The notes: generated by a model from the sequence alone, not told the origin. Positions 26,582 to 35,982 are shown, counted from the first letter of the stretch. The stretch is 64,000 nt of DNA from an uncultured Porphyromonadaceae bacterium (GCA_937892215.1 CALAVE010000065.1:1-64000); one strand, 5' to 3'. Made by a program: numbers and translations.

Positions 26582-27316
26582 TTAACGGTTGTTCTTCTTG
26601 TTTCTGAAACCTCCACGACGCTCACGCTGGCCTCCGCCATTCTGACGACGATCGTTATTGTTCTGAACCAGATTCGGAGCCAGGTCACGCTTGCCGTAAA
26701 CCTCACCGCGGCAAATCCAAACCTTAACGCCTATCAGACCCACCTTAGTCAAAGCAGGAACCAGAGCGTAGTCTATGTCAGCACGAAGCGTATGAAGAGG
26801 GGTACGACCCTCCTTGAACATCTCAGAACGTGCCATCTCAGCACCATTCAGACGTCCACTTATCTGGATCTTTATGCCCTCAGCTCCCTGACGGATAGCA
26901 CTTGCTATCGCCATCTTCACGGCACGACGGTAAGCCACCTTGCCCTCAATCTGATGAGCTATAGTGTTCGCCACAATCACTGCATCTACCTCAGGACGCT
27001 TCACCTCATAAATGTTAATCTGAACTTCCTTGTCAGTCACCTTCTTCAACTCTTCCTTAAGCTTGTCAACGTCCTGACCACCCTTCCCGATAATCATTCC
27101 CGGGCGGCTCGTGCAGATCGTGATCGTCACAAGCTTCAGTGTGCGCTCTATCACTATGCGTGATACACTAGCATTCGAAAGTCGTACTTCCAAATACTTA
27201 CGAATCTTACTGTCTTCAAGCAAAGTATCGCCATAATTGCTGCCTCCGTACCAGTTCGAATCCCAGCCACGGATTACACCTAAACGATTGCTGATTGGAT
27301 TAACTTTCTGTCCCAT
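26582..27316 (-). CDS. rpsC: 30S ribosomal protein S3
   Basis: A 244-residue S3 with a KH type-2 domain (about 60-110; RPGMIIGKGGQDVDKLKEEL) and the S3 C-terminal domain (about 120-200). The Asn/Arg/Gly-rich tail from about residue 217 is disordered. It lies 6 nt after rplV. Confidence 0.98.
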   Translation of the reverse strand: MGQKVNPISNRLGVIRGWDSNWYGGSNYGDTLLEDSKIRKYLEVRLSNASVSRIVIERTLKLVTITICTSRPGMIIGKGGQDVDKLKEELKKVTDKEVQINIYEVKRPEVDAVIVANTIAHQIEGKVAYRRAVKMAIASAIRQGAEGIKIQISGRLNGAEMARSEMFKEGRTPLHTLRADIDYALVPALTKVGLIGVKVWICRGEVYGKRDLAPNLVQNNNDRRQNGGGQRERRGGFRNKKNNR

Positions 27317-27322
27317 ACCTCT

Positions 27323-27733
27323 TTATTCGTTATTAGCGTTACTTTCTATGCGTTCCACCTGAAGCGTTACATGATTCGAACGTTTGCGAATCCTGTAGCC
27401 GCGACCCTGAGGAGCCGGACGAAGACGCTTCAGCATTGGAGCTGCATCTACCTTGATCTCTTTAATATAAAGCACTCCGCTCTCGGCCTTCTCGCCATTC
27501 TTCTGCTCCCAGTTAGAGATAGCACTCTTCAACAGCTTCTCAACCGGCTTTGCGGCATGCTTGCTCGAAAAATGAAGTAATCCCAGTGCCTTGAATACCT
27601 CCACACCACGAACCATGTCTGCAACAAGACGCATCTTGCGCGGTGAACTCGGCTCATTGCGCAGAACGGCATAGCTCCTCAATGCACGAGCTTCCTGCAA
27701 TTTCTTCGCTGATTCTCTTTTTCTTTTACCCAT
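27323..27733 (-). CDS. rplV: 50S ribosomal protein L22
   Basis: A 136-residue L22. Its long beta-hairpin (MLKRLRPAPQGRGYRIRKRS) lines the peptide exit tunnel near the macrolide site; no deletion in the loop is visible. It lies 43 nt after rpsS. Confidence 0.98.
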   Translation of the reverse strand: MGKRKRESAKKLQEARALRSYAVLRNEPSSPRKMRLVADMVRGVEVFKALGLLHFSSKHAAKPVEKLLKSAISNWEQKNGEKAESGVLYIKEIKVDAAPMLKRLRPAPQGRGYRIRKRSNHVTLQVERIESNANNE

Positions 27734-27776
27734 TGTATTTAATCCTTTTTTATTCTGTTAGTGTTTCCCGGGCCCA

Positions 27777-28043
27777 TTATTTGTTGTTGCCGCTGTGACC
27801 ACGGAAAGTACGCGTCGGGGCAAACTCACCCAGCTTGTGACCTACCATGTTCTCAGTTACATACACGGGAATGAACTTATTTCCATTGTGAACCGCAAAT
27901 GTGTGACCTACGAACTCAGGCGATATCATCGAAGCACGCGACCATGTCTTTATCACGCTCTTCTTCCCGCTCTCATTCATAGCGTCAACCTTCTTCTCCA
28001 GCTTCACACTGATATATGGGCCTTTTTTTAATGAACGACTCAT
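27777..28043 (-). CDS. rpsS: 30S ribosomal protein S19
   Basis: An 88-residue S19 (MSRSLKKGPYISVKLEKKV) with TWSRASMISPEFVGHTFAVHNG and KLGEFAPTRTFRGH. It forms the 30S head with S13. It lies 20 nt after rplB. Confidence 0.98.
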   Translation of the reverse strand: MSRSLKKGPYISVKLEKKVDAMNESGKKSVIKTWSRASMISPEFVGHTFAVHNGNKFIPVYVTENMVGHKLGEFAPTRTFRGHSGNNK

Positions 28044-28063
28044 AAATTTAACTTTTAATCAAA

Positions 28064-28888
28064 TTACTTCTTCCTTCTTTCAATTATATACTTCGAAGAC
28101 TGCTTCTTGGGACGACGGGTCTTCAAACCCTTTGCGTAAAGACCTGTGCGAGAACGCGGATGGCCTCCCGACTGACGACCTTCACCACCACCCATCGGGT
28201 GATCCACTGGGTTCATAACCACACCACGGTTGTGAGGACGACGACCAAGCCAGCGCGAACGTCCGGCCTTTCCCGACTGCTCCAATGCGTGATCCGAATT
28301 TCCTACCACTCCTACGGTAGCACGGCAAGTCCCAAGCACTTTACGCGTCTCACCGCTAGGCAACTTCACTATCGCGTAGTCACCGTCGCGCGACGTCAAT
28401 TGAGCGAATGTTCCGGCACTGCGAGCCATACTCGCGCCCTGTCCCGGACGTAATTCGATGTTGTGAATTAAAGTACCAACAGGAATGTTCTTAAGTGGAA
28501 GCGCGTTTCCCACTTCGGGGGCCACGTTCTCACCGCTTTCAACTGTAGCGCCAACTTCCAGTCCGTTGGGTGCAATCATATAAGCTTTCAAGCCATCTTT
28601 GTAATAAAGCAACGCAATGCGAGCCGAACGGTTAGGATCGTACTCTATCGTCTTTACTACTGCTGGCACACCGTCATGATTCCTCTTGAAGTCTATCAAA
28701 CGATACTTGCGCCTGTGACCGCCTCCTCTGTAACGAGTAGTCCTGTGACCCTCACTGTTGCGACCACCGGTACTGCGCTTGCCGACTACGAGAGATTTCT
28801 CTGGTGTACTGGTTGTAATGTTGTCAAATACACCAATAATCTTGTGTCTTTGCCCCGGTGTTGTGGGCTTCAATTTTCTTACTGCCAT
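28064..28888 (-). CDS. rplB: 50S ribosomal protein L2
   Basis: A 274-residue L2 of the peptidyl-transferase neighbourhood. The conserved C-terminal loop MGGGEGRQSGGHPRSRTG with its functionally important His is intact. The opening AVRKLKPTTPGQRHKI is typical of Bacteroidetes. It lies 6 nt after rplW. Confidence 0.98.
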   Translation of the reverse strand: MAVRKLKPTTPGQRHKIIGVFDNITTSTPEKSLVVGKRSTGGRNSEGHRTTRYRGGGHRRKYRLIDFKRNHDGVPAVVKTIEYDPNRSARIALLYYKDGLKAYMIAPNGLEVGATVESGENVAPEVGNALPLKNIPVGTLIHNIELRPGQGASMARSAGTFAQLTSRDGDYAIVKLPSGETRKVLGTCRATVGVVGNSDHALEQSGKAGRSRWLGRRPHNRGVVMNPVDHPMGGGEGRQSGGHPRSRTGLYAKGLKTRRPKKQSSKYIIERRKK

Positions 28889-28894
28889 TTTTTA

Positions 28895-29185
28895 TTAAAT
28901 ATTACTATAGAAATCAATGCTTTGTCCCTCTGCAAGGGTTACTACGGCCTTCTTGAACGACGGCATCTTGCCGCGAACCAAGCCGGCCTTCGTGTAACGC
29001 TGCTTACGCTTCCCGTCGTAGTTAACTGTGTTAACCGACACCACCTTCACGTCGTACAGTTTCTCCACCAAGTCCTTAATCTGATACTTGTTCGCGCACG
29101 GAGATACCCTGAAGGTATAACGGCCCGTCTTTTCACTGACTGCATTCGCCTTCTCAGTTACGATTGGTCTGATTGTTATATCCAT
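28895..29185 (-). CDS. rplW: 50S ribosomal protein L23
   Basis: A 96-residue L23 at the tunnel exit, docking site for trigger factor and SRP. RPIVTEKANAVSEKTGRYTF and VKVVSVNTVNYDGKRKQ identify it. It lies 16 nt after rplD. Confidence 0.98.
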   Translation of the reverse strand: MDITIRPIVTEKANAVSEKTGRYTFRVSPCANKYQIKDLVEKLYDVKVVSVNTVNYDGKRKQRYTKAGLVRGKMPSFKKAVVTLAEGQSIDFYSNI

Positions 29186-29201
29186 TTGTTACCTCCTTTT
29201 C

Positions 29202-29825
29202 TTAAAATTTGTTCAGTACTTCCACACTGCTCTCGGTCAGCAACAGCTTCTTGTTGTCAAGAATAGAATACGTGTTCAGGTCACGAGCCGTCATCAGACG
29301 CACACCAGGCACGTTGCGGCACGACAGATACACATTCTCACGCTTGTCAGCAAGTACCAGCGTTACCTTCTGATAGAGAACATTCAGACCCTTAGCCACG
29401 GCCACATACTCCTTAGTGCGAGGTGCAGCGAAATCAAAGTCCTCAACAACCATAATCTGGTTCTGCTGAGCTTTGAATGTCAGCGCGGAGCGGCGAGCAA
29501 GTGCCTTCATCTTCTTGTTCAACTTGAAAGAATAGTTGCGGGGACGAGGACCAAACACACGACCTCCACCACGAAGCAGCGGCGAGTTAATGTCACCGTG
29601 ACGAGCACCGCCTCCACCCTTCTGGCGGCCGAGCTTCTTCGTCGAACCCGATATCTCACTTCTTTCCTTCGACTTATGAGTACCCTGACGCTTGTTGGCC
29701 AAGTACTGCTTCACATCCAGGTAAACCACGTGCTCGTTGGGAGTCTCAAGGCCAAATACCTCGTCGTTCAACGTCACTTTCTTACCGGTGTCTTCTCCTT
29801 TTATGTTATATACAGCGAGTTCCAT
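29202..29825 (-). CDS. rplD: 50S ribosomal protein L4
   Basis: A 207-residue L4 with the internal tunnel loop (about 45-100; GRQKGGGGARHGDINSPL) and the globular domain. Its start codon shares one base with the rplC stop (TAATG). In E. coli L4 regulates the S10 operon through the rpsJ leader, but here rpsJ has only an 18-nt gap before it, so that mechanism is not evident. Confidence 0.98.
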   Translation of the reverse strand: MELAVYNIKGEDTGKKVTLNDEVFGLETPNEHVVYLDVKQYLANKRQGTHKSKERSEISGSTKKLGRQKGGGGARHGDINSPLLRGGGRVFGPRPRNYSFKLNKKMKALARRSALTFKAQQNQIMVVEDFDFAAPRTKEYVAVAKGLNVLYQKVTLVLADKRENVYLSCRNVPGVRLMTARDLNTYSILDNKKLLLTESSVEVLNKF

Positions 29826-30442
29826 TATTTCACTATTGATAAGATTGAACCTTTACTGCCGGGCACAGAACCCTTCACAATAAGAAGGTTGTTCTCCGGC
29901 AACACTTTAATAATCTGCAAGTTCTGAACGGTTACACGCTCACTGCCCATGTGGCCAGCCATACGCATTCCCTTGAACACCTTTGCAGGATAAGAACAGG
30001 CTCCTATCGAACCGGGAGCACGATAACGGTCGTCCTGACCATGAGTCTTCTGACCTACACCGCCGAATCCATGACGCTTAACAACGCCCTGAAATCCTTT
30101 TCCCTTCGACACACCTATCACGTCAACAAACGATTCGCCCGCAAAGAAATCCACCGTAATGGTTTCCCCGGCATGGTGCTCGCCTTCAAATCCTTTGAAC
30201 TCGGCCAAGTGGCGCTGTGGCTTCACTCCGGCTTTCTTGAAATGACCTGCCTCCGGCTTCGTCGTGTGCTTGTCTTTCTTCTCCTCGAAACCAAGCTGAA
30301 GAGCCTCATAGCCGTCTTTTTCAAGAGTCTTAACCTGAGTAACTACACAAGGACCTACTTCGATAACAGTGCACGGCACATTCTTGCCGTCGGCACTGAA
30401 CACGGATGTCATTCCGATTTTCTTTCCTAATAATCCTGGCAT
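29825..30442 (-). CDS. rplC: 50S ribosomal protein L3
   Basis: A 205-residue L3 whose central extension (KRHGFGGVGQKTHGQDDRYR) approaches the peptidyl-transferase centre. The opening MPGLLGKKIGMTSVF is diagnostic. It overlaps rplD by one base and lies 46 nt after rpsJ. Confidence 0.98.
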   Translation of the reverse strand: MPGLLGKKIGMTSVFSADGKNVPCTVIEVGPCVVTQVKTLEKDGYEALQLGFEEKKDKHTTKPEAGHFKKAGVKPQRHLAEFKGFEGEHHAGETITVDFFAGESFVDVIGVSKGKGFQGVVKRHGFGGVGQKTHGQDDRYRAPGSIGACSYPAKVFKGMRMAGHMGSERVTVQNLQIIKVLPENNLLIVKGSVPGSKGSILSIVK

Positions 30443-30488
30443 TTCTCTAAATTTTTAATTAAACTTCTTTTCTTAGTAAATCGCATTA

Positions 30489-30794
30489 CTACACTTTGAT
30501 TTCAACTTCCACGCCACTCGGCAACTCCAGCTTCATCAACGCGTCAACAGTCTTTGCAGTAGAACTGTAAATGTCTATCAGACGCTTGTACGACGCCAAC
30601 TGGAATTGCTCACGCGACTTCTTGTTCACGAAAGTCGAACGGTTCACTGTGAAGATACGCTTGTGAGTTGGCAGAGGTATCGGACCACTCACAACTGCTC
30701 CGGTCGTCTTCACCGTCTTTACAATCTTCTCGGCCGACTTGTCAACCAAGTTGTGATCATAAGACTTTAACTTAATTCTGATTTTCTGACTCAT
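30489..30794 (-). CDS. rpsJ: 30S ribosomal protein S10 / NusE
   Basis: A 101-residue S10, also the NusE antitermination partner. KIRIKLKSYDHNLVDKSAEK and PLPTHKRIFTVNRSTFVNKK are conserved. It follows fusA by only 18 nt, with no tuf between them, joining the str and S10 operons into one unit. Confidence 0.98.
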   Translation of the reverse strand: MSQKIRIKLKSYDHNLVDKSAEKIVKTVKTTGAVVSGPIPLPTHKRIFTVNRSTFVNKKSREQFQLASYKRLIDIYSSTAKTVDALMKLELPSGVEVEIKV

Positions 30795-30812
30795 ATTTGT
30801 AATTATAAATTA

Positions 30813-32930
30813 TTATTTCAATAAATCTATGCGCCCTTGCACCTCGCTAAGCACCTTCTCGGCTATCGAACGAGTCACCTCAGCATAGTGTGAGAACGAC
30901 ATCGTACTCGTCGCTCGCCCCGATGTAATCGTTCGCAGCGCGGTCACATAGCCGAACATCTCAGCAAGAGGAGCCAGTGCTTTCACTATCCTGGCACCAC
31001 TGCGGCTGCTCTCCATGCCTTCCACCTGACCACGACGCTTATTAAGGTCGCCTATCACGTCACCCATGTTCTCCTCAGGTGTAACCACCTCCACACGCAT
31101 AATCGGCTCAAGCAGTATAGGCTTCGCCTGAGCGCACGCCTTCTTGAACGCCAGATTTGCGCATATCTCAAACGACAACTGGTCTGAATCCACGGGGTGA
31201 TACGAACCGTCCAGTACCGTCACCTTCAGGTGCTCCACCGGATAGCCGGCAAGAACGCCATTTCGCATAGCACTCTGGAAACCCTTCTGTATCGCCGGAA
31301 TATACTCCTTAGGAATATTTCCGCCCTTCACCTCGTCCACAAACTGCAGACTGCCTTCAAAGTCGGCATCCACCGGCTCCACACGGCACATGATATCTGC
31401 AAATTTGCCTCTTCCGCCCGTCTGCTTCTTGAACACCTCGCGAAGCTCCACAGGCTTTGTTATCGCCTCCTTGTAGGTCACCTGAGGACGACCCTGGTTG
31501 CACTCCACCTTGAACTCCCGGCGCAATCTGTCCAGGATTATGTCCAGATGAAGCTCTCCCATCCCGCGGATAATAGTTTGCCCTGTCTCCTCGTTTGCCT
31601 CAACTTGGAACGTCGGGTCCTCTTCAGCAAGCTTCAGCAGACCGGCATCTAACCGCTCTATGTCGCCCTGGGTCTTTGGCTCCACAGCTATCCCTATCAC
31701 AGGCTCCGGGAAGTCCATAGCTTCCAGTTCTATAGGATGATGCTCGTCACACAGCGTATCGCCCGTGCGTACATCTTTAAAGCCTACTCCGGCTCCTATG
31801 TCACCACAACCTATCACTTCCATCGGGTTCTGATGATTGGAGTGCATCTGAAATAAACGCGAAATGCGCTCCTTCTTACCGCTACGACTATTCAGAACGT
31901 AACTGCCCGACTCCATCTTACCGGAATACACGCGGAAGAACACCAGCCTTCCCACGTACGGGTCAGTAGCAATCTTGAACACCAGCGCGCAAAGGGGCTC
32001 GCTCTCATTCGGATGACGCACCTCCTGCTTATCGCCGCCTGCACTCGTTCCGGTCACCTCCTTAGTGTCGGCGGGACTCGGCAAATATGCGCAAACTGCA
32101 TCCAGAAGAGGCTGCACACCCTTATTCTTGAACGAACTGCCACACAGCATCGGCACCACCTCCATCTTCAACGTAGCCGTGCGCAACGCTCTCTTCACGT
32201 CGTCCACACCTATCGTATCAGGGGCCTCCAGGTACTTCTCCATCAGCGCGTCATCAAACGACGAGATGTTCTCAAGCATCTTGTCGCGGTACTGCTGGCA
32301 CTCCTCCACCATGTCGGCCGGTATCTCCTCCTCAGAGTATTCGGCTCCCATTGTCTCATCATGCCAGTACAACGCCTTCATGCGTATAAGGTCCACCACA
32401 CCCTTGAATTTCTCCTCAGCTCCTATCGGTAGCTGTATCGGGCATGGATTGGCACCCAGCATATCGTGCAACTGACGAGCCACCTCCAGGAAATTAGCCC
32501 CGTTACGGTCCATCTTGTTCACGTACGCTATGCGCGGCACATTGTATTTGTCGGCCTGACGCCACACTGTCTCGCTCTGCGGCTCCACACCGCCCACGGC
32601 ACAGAATGTGGCTATAGCTCCGTCCAGAACGCGAAGCGAACGCTCCACCTCCACTGTGAAATCAACGTGCCCCGGAGTGTCTATCAAGTTCACCTTATAC
32701 TTCTCACCGCCATAGTTCCAGAAGGCCGTAGTCGCAGCCGAAGTAATAGTAATACCTCGTTCCTGCTCCTGAACCATCCAGTCCATCGTGGCAGCTCCGT
32801 CATGAACCTCACCTATCTTGTGAGTCAGACCTGTATAATACAGAATGCGCTCCGATGTGGTAGTCTTCCCGGCATCAATGTGTGCCATGATGCCTATGTT
32901 ACGCGTATATTTCAGTTGATTGCCAGCCAT
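30813..32930 (-). CDS. fusA: Elongation factor G
   Basis: A 705-residue translocase. The GTPase motifs are AHIDAGKTTT (16-25), DTPGH (about 88) and NKMD (about 142); domains II-V follow, with GRGKFADIMCRVEP in domain IV. It is full length and lies between rpsG (28 nt) and rpsJ. Sequence offers no sign of a fusidic-acid-tolerant second copy role; it is the housekeeping gene by context. Confidence 0.98.
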   Translation of the reverse strand: MAGNQLKYTRNIGIMAHIDAGKTTTSERILYYTGLTHKIGEVHDGAATMDWMVQEQERGITITSAATTAFWNYGGEKYKVNLIDTPGHVDFTVEVERSLRVLDGAIATFCAVGGVEPQSETVWRQADKYNVPRIAYVNKMDRNGANFLEVARQLHDMLGANPCPIQLPIGAEEKFKGVVDLIRMKALYWHDETMGAEYSEEEIPADMVEECQQYRDKMLENISSFDDALMEKYLEAPDTIGVDDVKRALRTATLKMEVVPMLCGSSFKNKGVQPLLDAVCAYLPSPADTKEVTGTSAGGDKQEVRHPNESEPLCALVFKIATDPYVGRLVFFRVYSGKMESGSYVLNSRSGKKERISRLFQMHSNHQNPMEVIGCGDIGAGVGFKDVRTGDTLCDEHHPIELEAMDFPEPVIGIAVEPKTQGDIERLDAGLLKLAEEDPTFQVEANEETGQTIIRGMGELHLDIILDRLRREFKVECNQGRPQVTYKEAITKPVELREVFKKQTGGRGKFADIMCRVEPVDADFEGSLQFVDEVKGGNIPKEYIPAIQKGFQSAMRNGVLAGYPVEHLKVTVLDGSYHPVDSDQLSFEICANLAFKKACAQAKPILLEPIMRVEVVTPEENMGDVIGDLNKRRGQVEGMESSRSGARIVKALAPLAEMFGYVTALRTITSGRATSTMSFSHYAEVTRSIAEKVLSEVQGRIDLLK

Positions 32931-32958
32931 TCGTGTATTCTAACGCCTTTCAATCAAT

Positions 32959-33435
32959 TTAGAACCTGAAATGTGCGAATGCGCGATTAGCCTCAGCCAT
33001 GCGGTGCATATCCTCCTTACGCTTGAATGCACCACCCTGCTCATTGTACGCGTCGATTATCTCAGCGGCGAGCTTGTCGGCCATAGTCTTTCCACCACGC
33101 TTACGGGCGAATATAATTAAATTCTTCATCGACACCGACTCCTTACGGTCGGGACGGATCTCGGTAGGCACCTGGAACGTCGCTCCACCTATACGGCGCG
33201 ACTTCACCTCCACTTGCGGTGTCACCTTCTCCAACGCCTCTTTCCAGATGTCAAGCGGCGCCTTTTCTTCTTTTGCAAGCTTCTCGCCCACTATATCCAG
33301 GGCACTGTAGAAGATGCGGTACGACGTATTCTTCTTGCCGTCGTACATCAAGTGATTCACGAATTTCGAAACTCGAACATCACCAAACTTTGGGTCTGGT
33401 AAAATAATCCGTTTCTTGGGCTTTGCCTTTCTCAT
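32959..33435 (-). CDS. rpsG: 30S ribosomal protein S7
   Basis: A 158-residue S7, primary binder of the 16S 3' domain. I use the ATG at 33435 (MRKAKPKKRIILPDPK), which follows an AAGAGAGAAA purine stretch; an in-frame ATG at 33492 would add 19 unlikely Lys/Thr-rich residues. A 154-nt gap precedes it, where E. coli has its S7 translational control site between rpsL and rpsG. Confidence 0.97.
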   Translation of the reverse strand: MRKAKPKKRIILPDPKFGDVRVSKFVNHLMYDGKKNTSYRIFYSALDIVGEKLAKEEKAPLDIWKEALEKVTPQVEVKSRRIGGATFQVPTEIRPDRKESVSMKNLIIFARKRGGKTMADKLAAEIIDAYNEQGGAFKRKEDMHRMAEANRAFAHFRF

Positions 33436-33589
33436 TTTCTCTCTTTTAATTGTAGTTTTTGTCTGCTTGGTTGTTGCTTCTTTGTTCTTCAACGGCCGTC
33501 GCTACAGCCATTTACTCAACCGGGTCGTCCAATCCAAATAATTCAAAAACTAAGTTTAACTTTAATTGTTTCTTAAGTTTGAAAAGTCC
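33436..33589 (-). promoter_or_regulatory. Long rpsL-rpsG spacer, candidate S7 control region
   Basis: This 154-nt spacer contains no gene. On the transcript it holds a weak GGTTG/CAACC closing pair around a GC-rich core with the palindrome ACGGCCGT. I cannot draw one convincing fold. The position matches the S7 site of the E. coli str operon; the function is inferred from synteny. Confidence 0.35.
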
Positions 33590-33973
33590 TTACTTCTTCG
33601 CTGCTTTCGGACGCTTCGCGCCATACTTGCTACGACGCTGCGTGCGACCTGCTACACCGGCGGTGTCAAGGGTTCCGCGTACAATGTGATAACGAACACC
33701 CGGAAGATCCTTCACACGACCGCCACGTACCATCACGATTGAGTGCTCCTGAAGGTTGTGACCCTCGCCGGGAATGTAAGAGTTCACCTCTTTTCCGTTT
33801 GTTAATCTCACACGCGCCACCTTACGCATTGCCGAATTCGGCTTCTTAGGGGTAGTGGTGTACACACGCACACACACTCCTCTACGCTGAGGGCATGCAT
33901 CCAAAGCAGGCGATTTGCTGGTGTCGGCCAGCGACGTACGGCCTTTTCTTACTAATTGCTGAATTGTTGGCAT
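33590..33973 (-). CDS. rpsL: 30S ribosomal protein S12
   Basis: A 127-residue decoding-centre protein and the first gene of the 18-kb ribosomal operon. Lys43 in TPKKPNSA and Lys88 in GGRVKDLPG are wild type, so no streptomycin-resistance change is seen. Asp89, the residue that can be methylthiolated in the family, is present. Confidence 0.98.
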   Translation of the reverse strand: MPTIQQLVRKGRTSLADTSKSPALDACPQRRGVCVRVYTTTPKKPNSAMRKVARVRLTNGKEVNSYIPGEGHNLQEHSIVMVRGGRVKDLPGVRYHIVRGTLDTAGVAGRTQRRSKYGAKRPKAAKK

Positions 33974-34106
33974 CTTAGTTCTCTTTACTTTGTTTTGTTA
34001 GTTAATAAATTATTTTGCGCATTTTGTGGGCCCGAAATCCCTCGCAACACCGCTATACATCAGCCATTTGCAGCGATATTGCTCCGACCGGACCGCAAAA
34101 GCGTTG

Positions 34107-34138
34107 CAAAGTTACGCACTAATTCGCTAATCACCAAA
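34107..34138 (-). promoter_or_regulatory. Promoter of the ribosomal superoperon
   Basis: TTTG (34138-34135), 20 nt, TAACTTTG (34114-34107) on the minus strand, a near-perfect Bacteroidetes promoter. Start of transcription is expected near 34100, giving a leader of about 125 nt before rpsL. No other promoter of this quality was seen inside the operon. Confidence 0.8.
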
Positions 34139-34263
34139 TATTTTCAAGCCTTTCCCGCTTTTATAATAGGTGTTTTCACGCATTTTTCACACCCGCCCCA
34201 CACCTAATTCGCTATCAATTAACTCTTTCTTGATTTAAGAATCATTAACGTTTTTCACGTTTA

Positions 34264-34809
34264 TTAAAAAGGTTTAACATCTTTTAACGGTAACCCACAC
34301 TTATCCTTCTCGCTAAGCAACATCTCATCCTCGCTAATCCTCCAGTCTATACCAAGCACAGGGTCATCGAATTTCAGGGTGCACTCGCTTTCCGGACAGT
34401 ACACGTTATCCACCATATATTGGAACTGCGCCACGTCGCTCAGCACCACAAAGCCATGAGCAAAACCTCTGGGAACAAACATCTGCAATGCATTCTCCTG
34501 ACTCAGCTCCACGGCCACATGCTTCCCGAAAGTGGGACTATCGCCGCGCAAGTCCACTATCACATCCAGCACACAACCCTGCGACACACGCACAAGTTTG
34601 GCCTGACTGAACTCTCCCTTCTGGAAATGCAGGCCACGAAGCACACCGCGCTTCGACAGCGATTCATTCTCCTGTATGAAATTAACCTTGCCCACATGCG
34701 TCTCAAATTCCTCTTTCTTGAACGTCTCGCAAAAATAGCCACGCAGGTCACCGAATCTCCTGGGCTCTATCACCCACACTCCTTTTATCTCTTGCTCAAT
34801 GAATTTCAT
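34264..34809 (-). CDS. rfbC: dTDP-4-dehydrorhamnose 3,5-epimerase
   Basis: This 181-residue cupin enzyme makes dTDP-4-keto-L-rhamnose for surface polysaccharide. The catalytic base is His61 in RGLHFQ and the probable acid is Tyr131 in QYMVDN; GFAHGF is the core cupin strand. The other rfb genes are not adjacent. A TAAATTTG -7 box lies at 34855-34848, so it has its own promoter. Confidence 0.95.
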   Translation of the reverse strand: MKFIEQEIKGVWVIEPRRFGDLRGYFCETFKKEEFETHVGKVNFIQENESLSKRGVLRGLHFQKGEFSQAKLVRVSQGCVLDVIVDLRGDSPTFGKHVAVELSQENALQMFVPRGFAHGFVVLSDVAQFQYMVDNVYCPESECTLKFDDPVLGIDWRISEDEMLLSEKDKCGLPLKDVKPF

Positions 34810-34847
34810 ATCTCTCTTAATTATATTTCGTCACTGTCTTTCTGCGA

Positions 34848-34855
34848 CAAATTTA
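34848..34855 (-). promoter_or_regulatory. -7 box before rfbC
   Basis: TAAATTTG on the minus strand, 38 nt before the ATG. No clear -33 element. Confidence 0.4.
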
Positions 34856-34925
34856 CAACTTTTTCAGCCTTTATCCGGCATGGTCGGCTAATTTCTTCAC
34901 ACTATCTCCGCCAGACCGGCTAAAA

Positions 34926-35954
34926 TCACTTATTCATGTTTCTGAAACGCTCGTCATGATTAAGCAGATATTGCCCTATCTGCACTGCATTAAGAGCCGC
35001 GCCTTTCTTTATCTGGTCACCCACAACCCAGAACGTCAGACCGTTGTCACTGCTGTAATCCTCCCTGATTCGGCCCACGTACACCGGGTCCTGACGGTTT
35101 ACGAACAAGGGCATCGGGTATTCGTTCCGCACAGGATTATCTATCACCACCAGCCCAGGAGCGCCCTCAAACGCGCGCCGAGCCTCATCCGGTGCAATCG
35201 GACGCTCTGTTTCAATCCACACCGCCTCACTGTGAGCACGTATCACCGGCACACGCACACACGTGGCACTCACGCGTATGTCGCTGTGCATTATCTTGCG
35301 CGTCTCATTATACATCTTTGTCTCTTCACGCGTGTAGCCATTGCCCATGAAGTGGTCGATGTGGGGAATCACGTTATACGCCAGCTGGTGCTGGAAATGC
35401 TTCACCGTCAGTTCGGTCTTACCGTGGGCAATCTCAGCATACTGCAGGGCCAACTCGTCCATTGCTTCCAGTCCGGCTCCGCTCGCAGCCTGATATGTAG
35501 CCACCTGAACGTTCTTTATATGCGACAGATTGTCCAGCGGCTTCAGTGCAACTACCATCAGAATTGTAGTACAGTTTGGGTTGGCTATAATATTACGCGG
35601 GGCATTAAGCGCGTCAGCACCATTCACCTCCGGCACAACCAGCGGAACGTCTTCATCAAGTCTGAATGCGCTGCTGTTGTCTATCATTATTGCGCCAAAC
35701 TTAGTAATCGTTTCGGCATACTCCTTCGCCGTCTCCGCTCCGGCTGAAACAAACGCTATGTCCACGTCCTTAAAGTCATCATTGTGCTGCAACTGCTGAA
35801 CTATTAAGTCCTTGCCCCTGAATGTGAATATCTTGCCGGCACTACGCTTTGAACCGAAAAGAACCAATTCCGACATCGGGAAATTCTGCTCGTCGAGCAC
35901 TCGCATAAACTCCTGTCCCACCGCGCCACTGGCGCCTACAATAGCAACTTTCAT
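34926..35954 (-). CDS. asd: Aspartate-semialdehyde dehydrogenase
   Basis: This 342-residue NADP-dependent enzyme reduces aspartyl phosphate on the route to lysine/diaminopimelate, threonine and methionine. The nucleotide loop is GASGAVG (7-13), the acyl-enzyme cysteine is Cys128 in NPNCTT, and the base is in the VRVPVIRAHS region. It stands alone with a TAACTTTG box (35990-35983) just upstream. Confidence 0.97.
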   Translation of the reverse strand: MKVAIVGASGAVGQEFMRVLDEQNFPMSELVLFGSKRSAGKIFTFRGKDLIVQQLQHNDDFKDVDIAFVSAGAETAKEYAETITKFGAIMIDNSSAFRLDEDVPLVVPEVNGADALNAPRNIIANPNCTTILMVVALKPLDNLSHIKNVQVATYQAASGAGLEAMDELALQYAEIAHGKTELTVKHFQHQLAYNVIPHIDHFMGNGYTREETKMYNETRKIMHSDIRVSATCVRVPVIRAHSEAVWIETERPIAPDEARRAFEGAPGLVVIDNPVRNEYPMPLFVNRQDPVYVGRIREDYSSDNGLTFWVVGDQIKKGAALNAVQIGQYLLNHDERFRNMNK

Positions 35955-35982
35955 CGTCCTCGTGTTTTAGTTTTTCAAGCCC

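Noticed and set aside
30443..30488. L4-controlled S10 leader
   Set aside because: The gaps around rpsJ are 18 and 46 nt, too short for the E. coli-type S10 leader.
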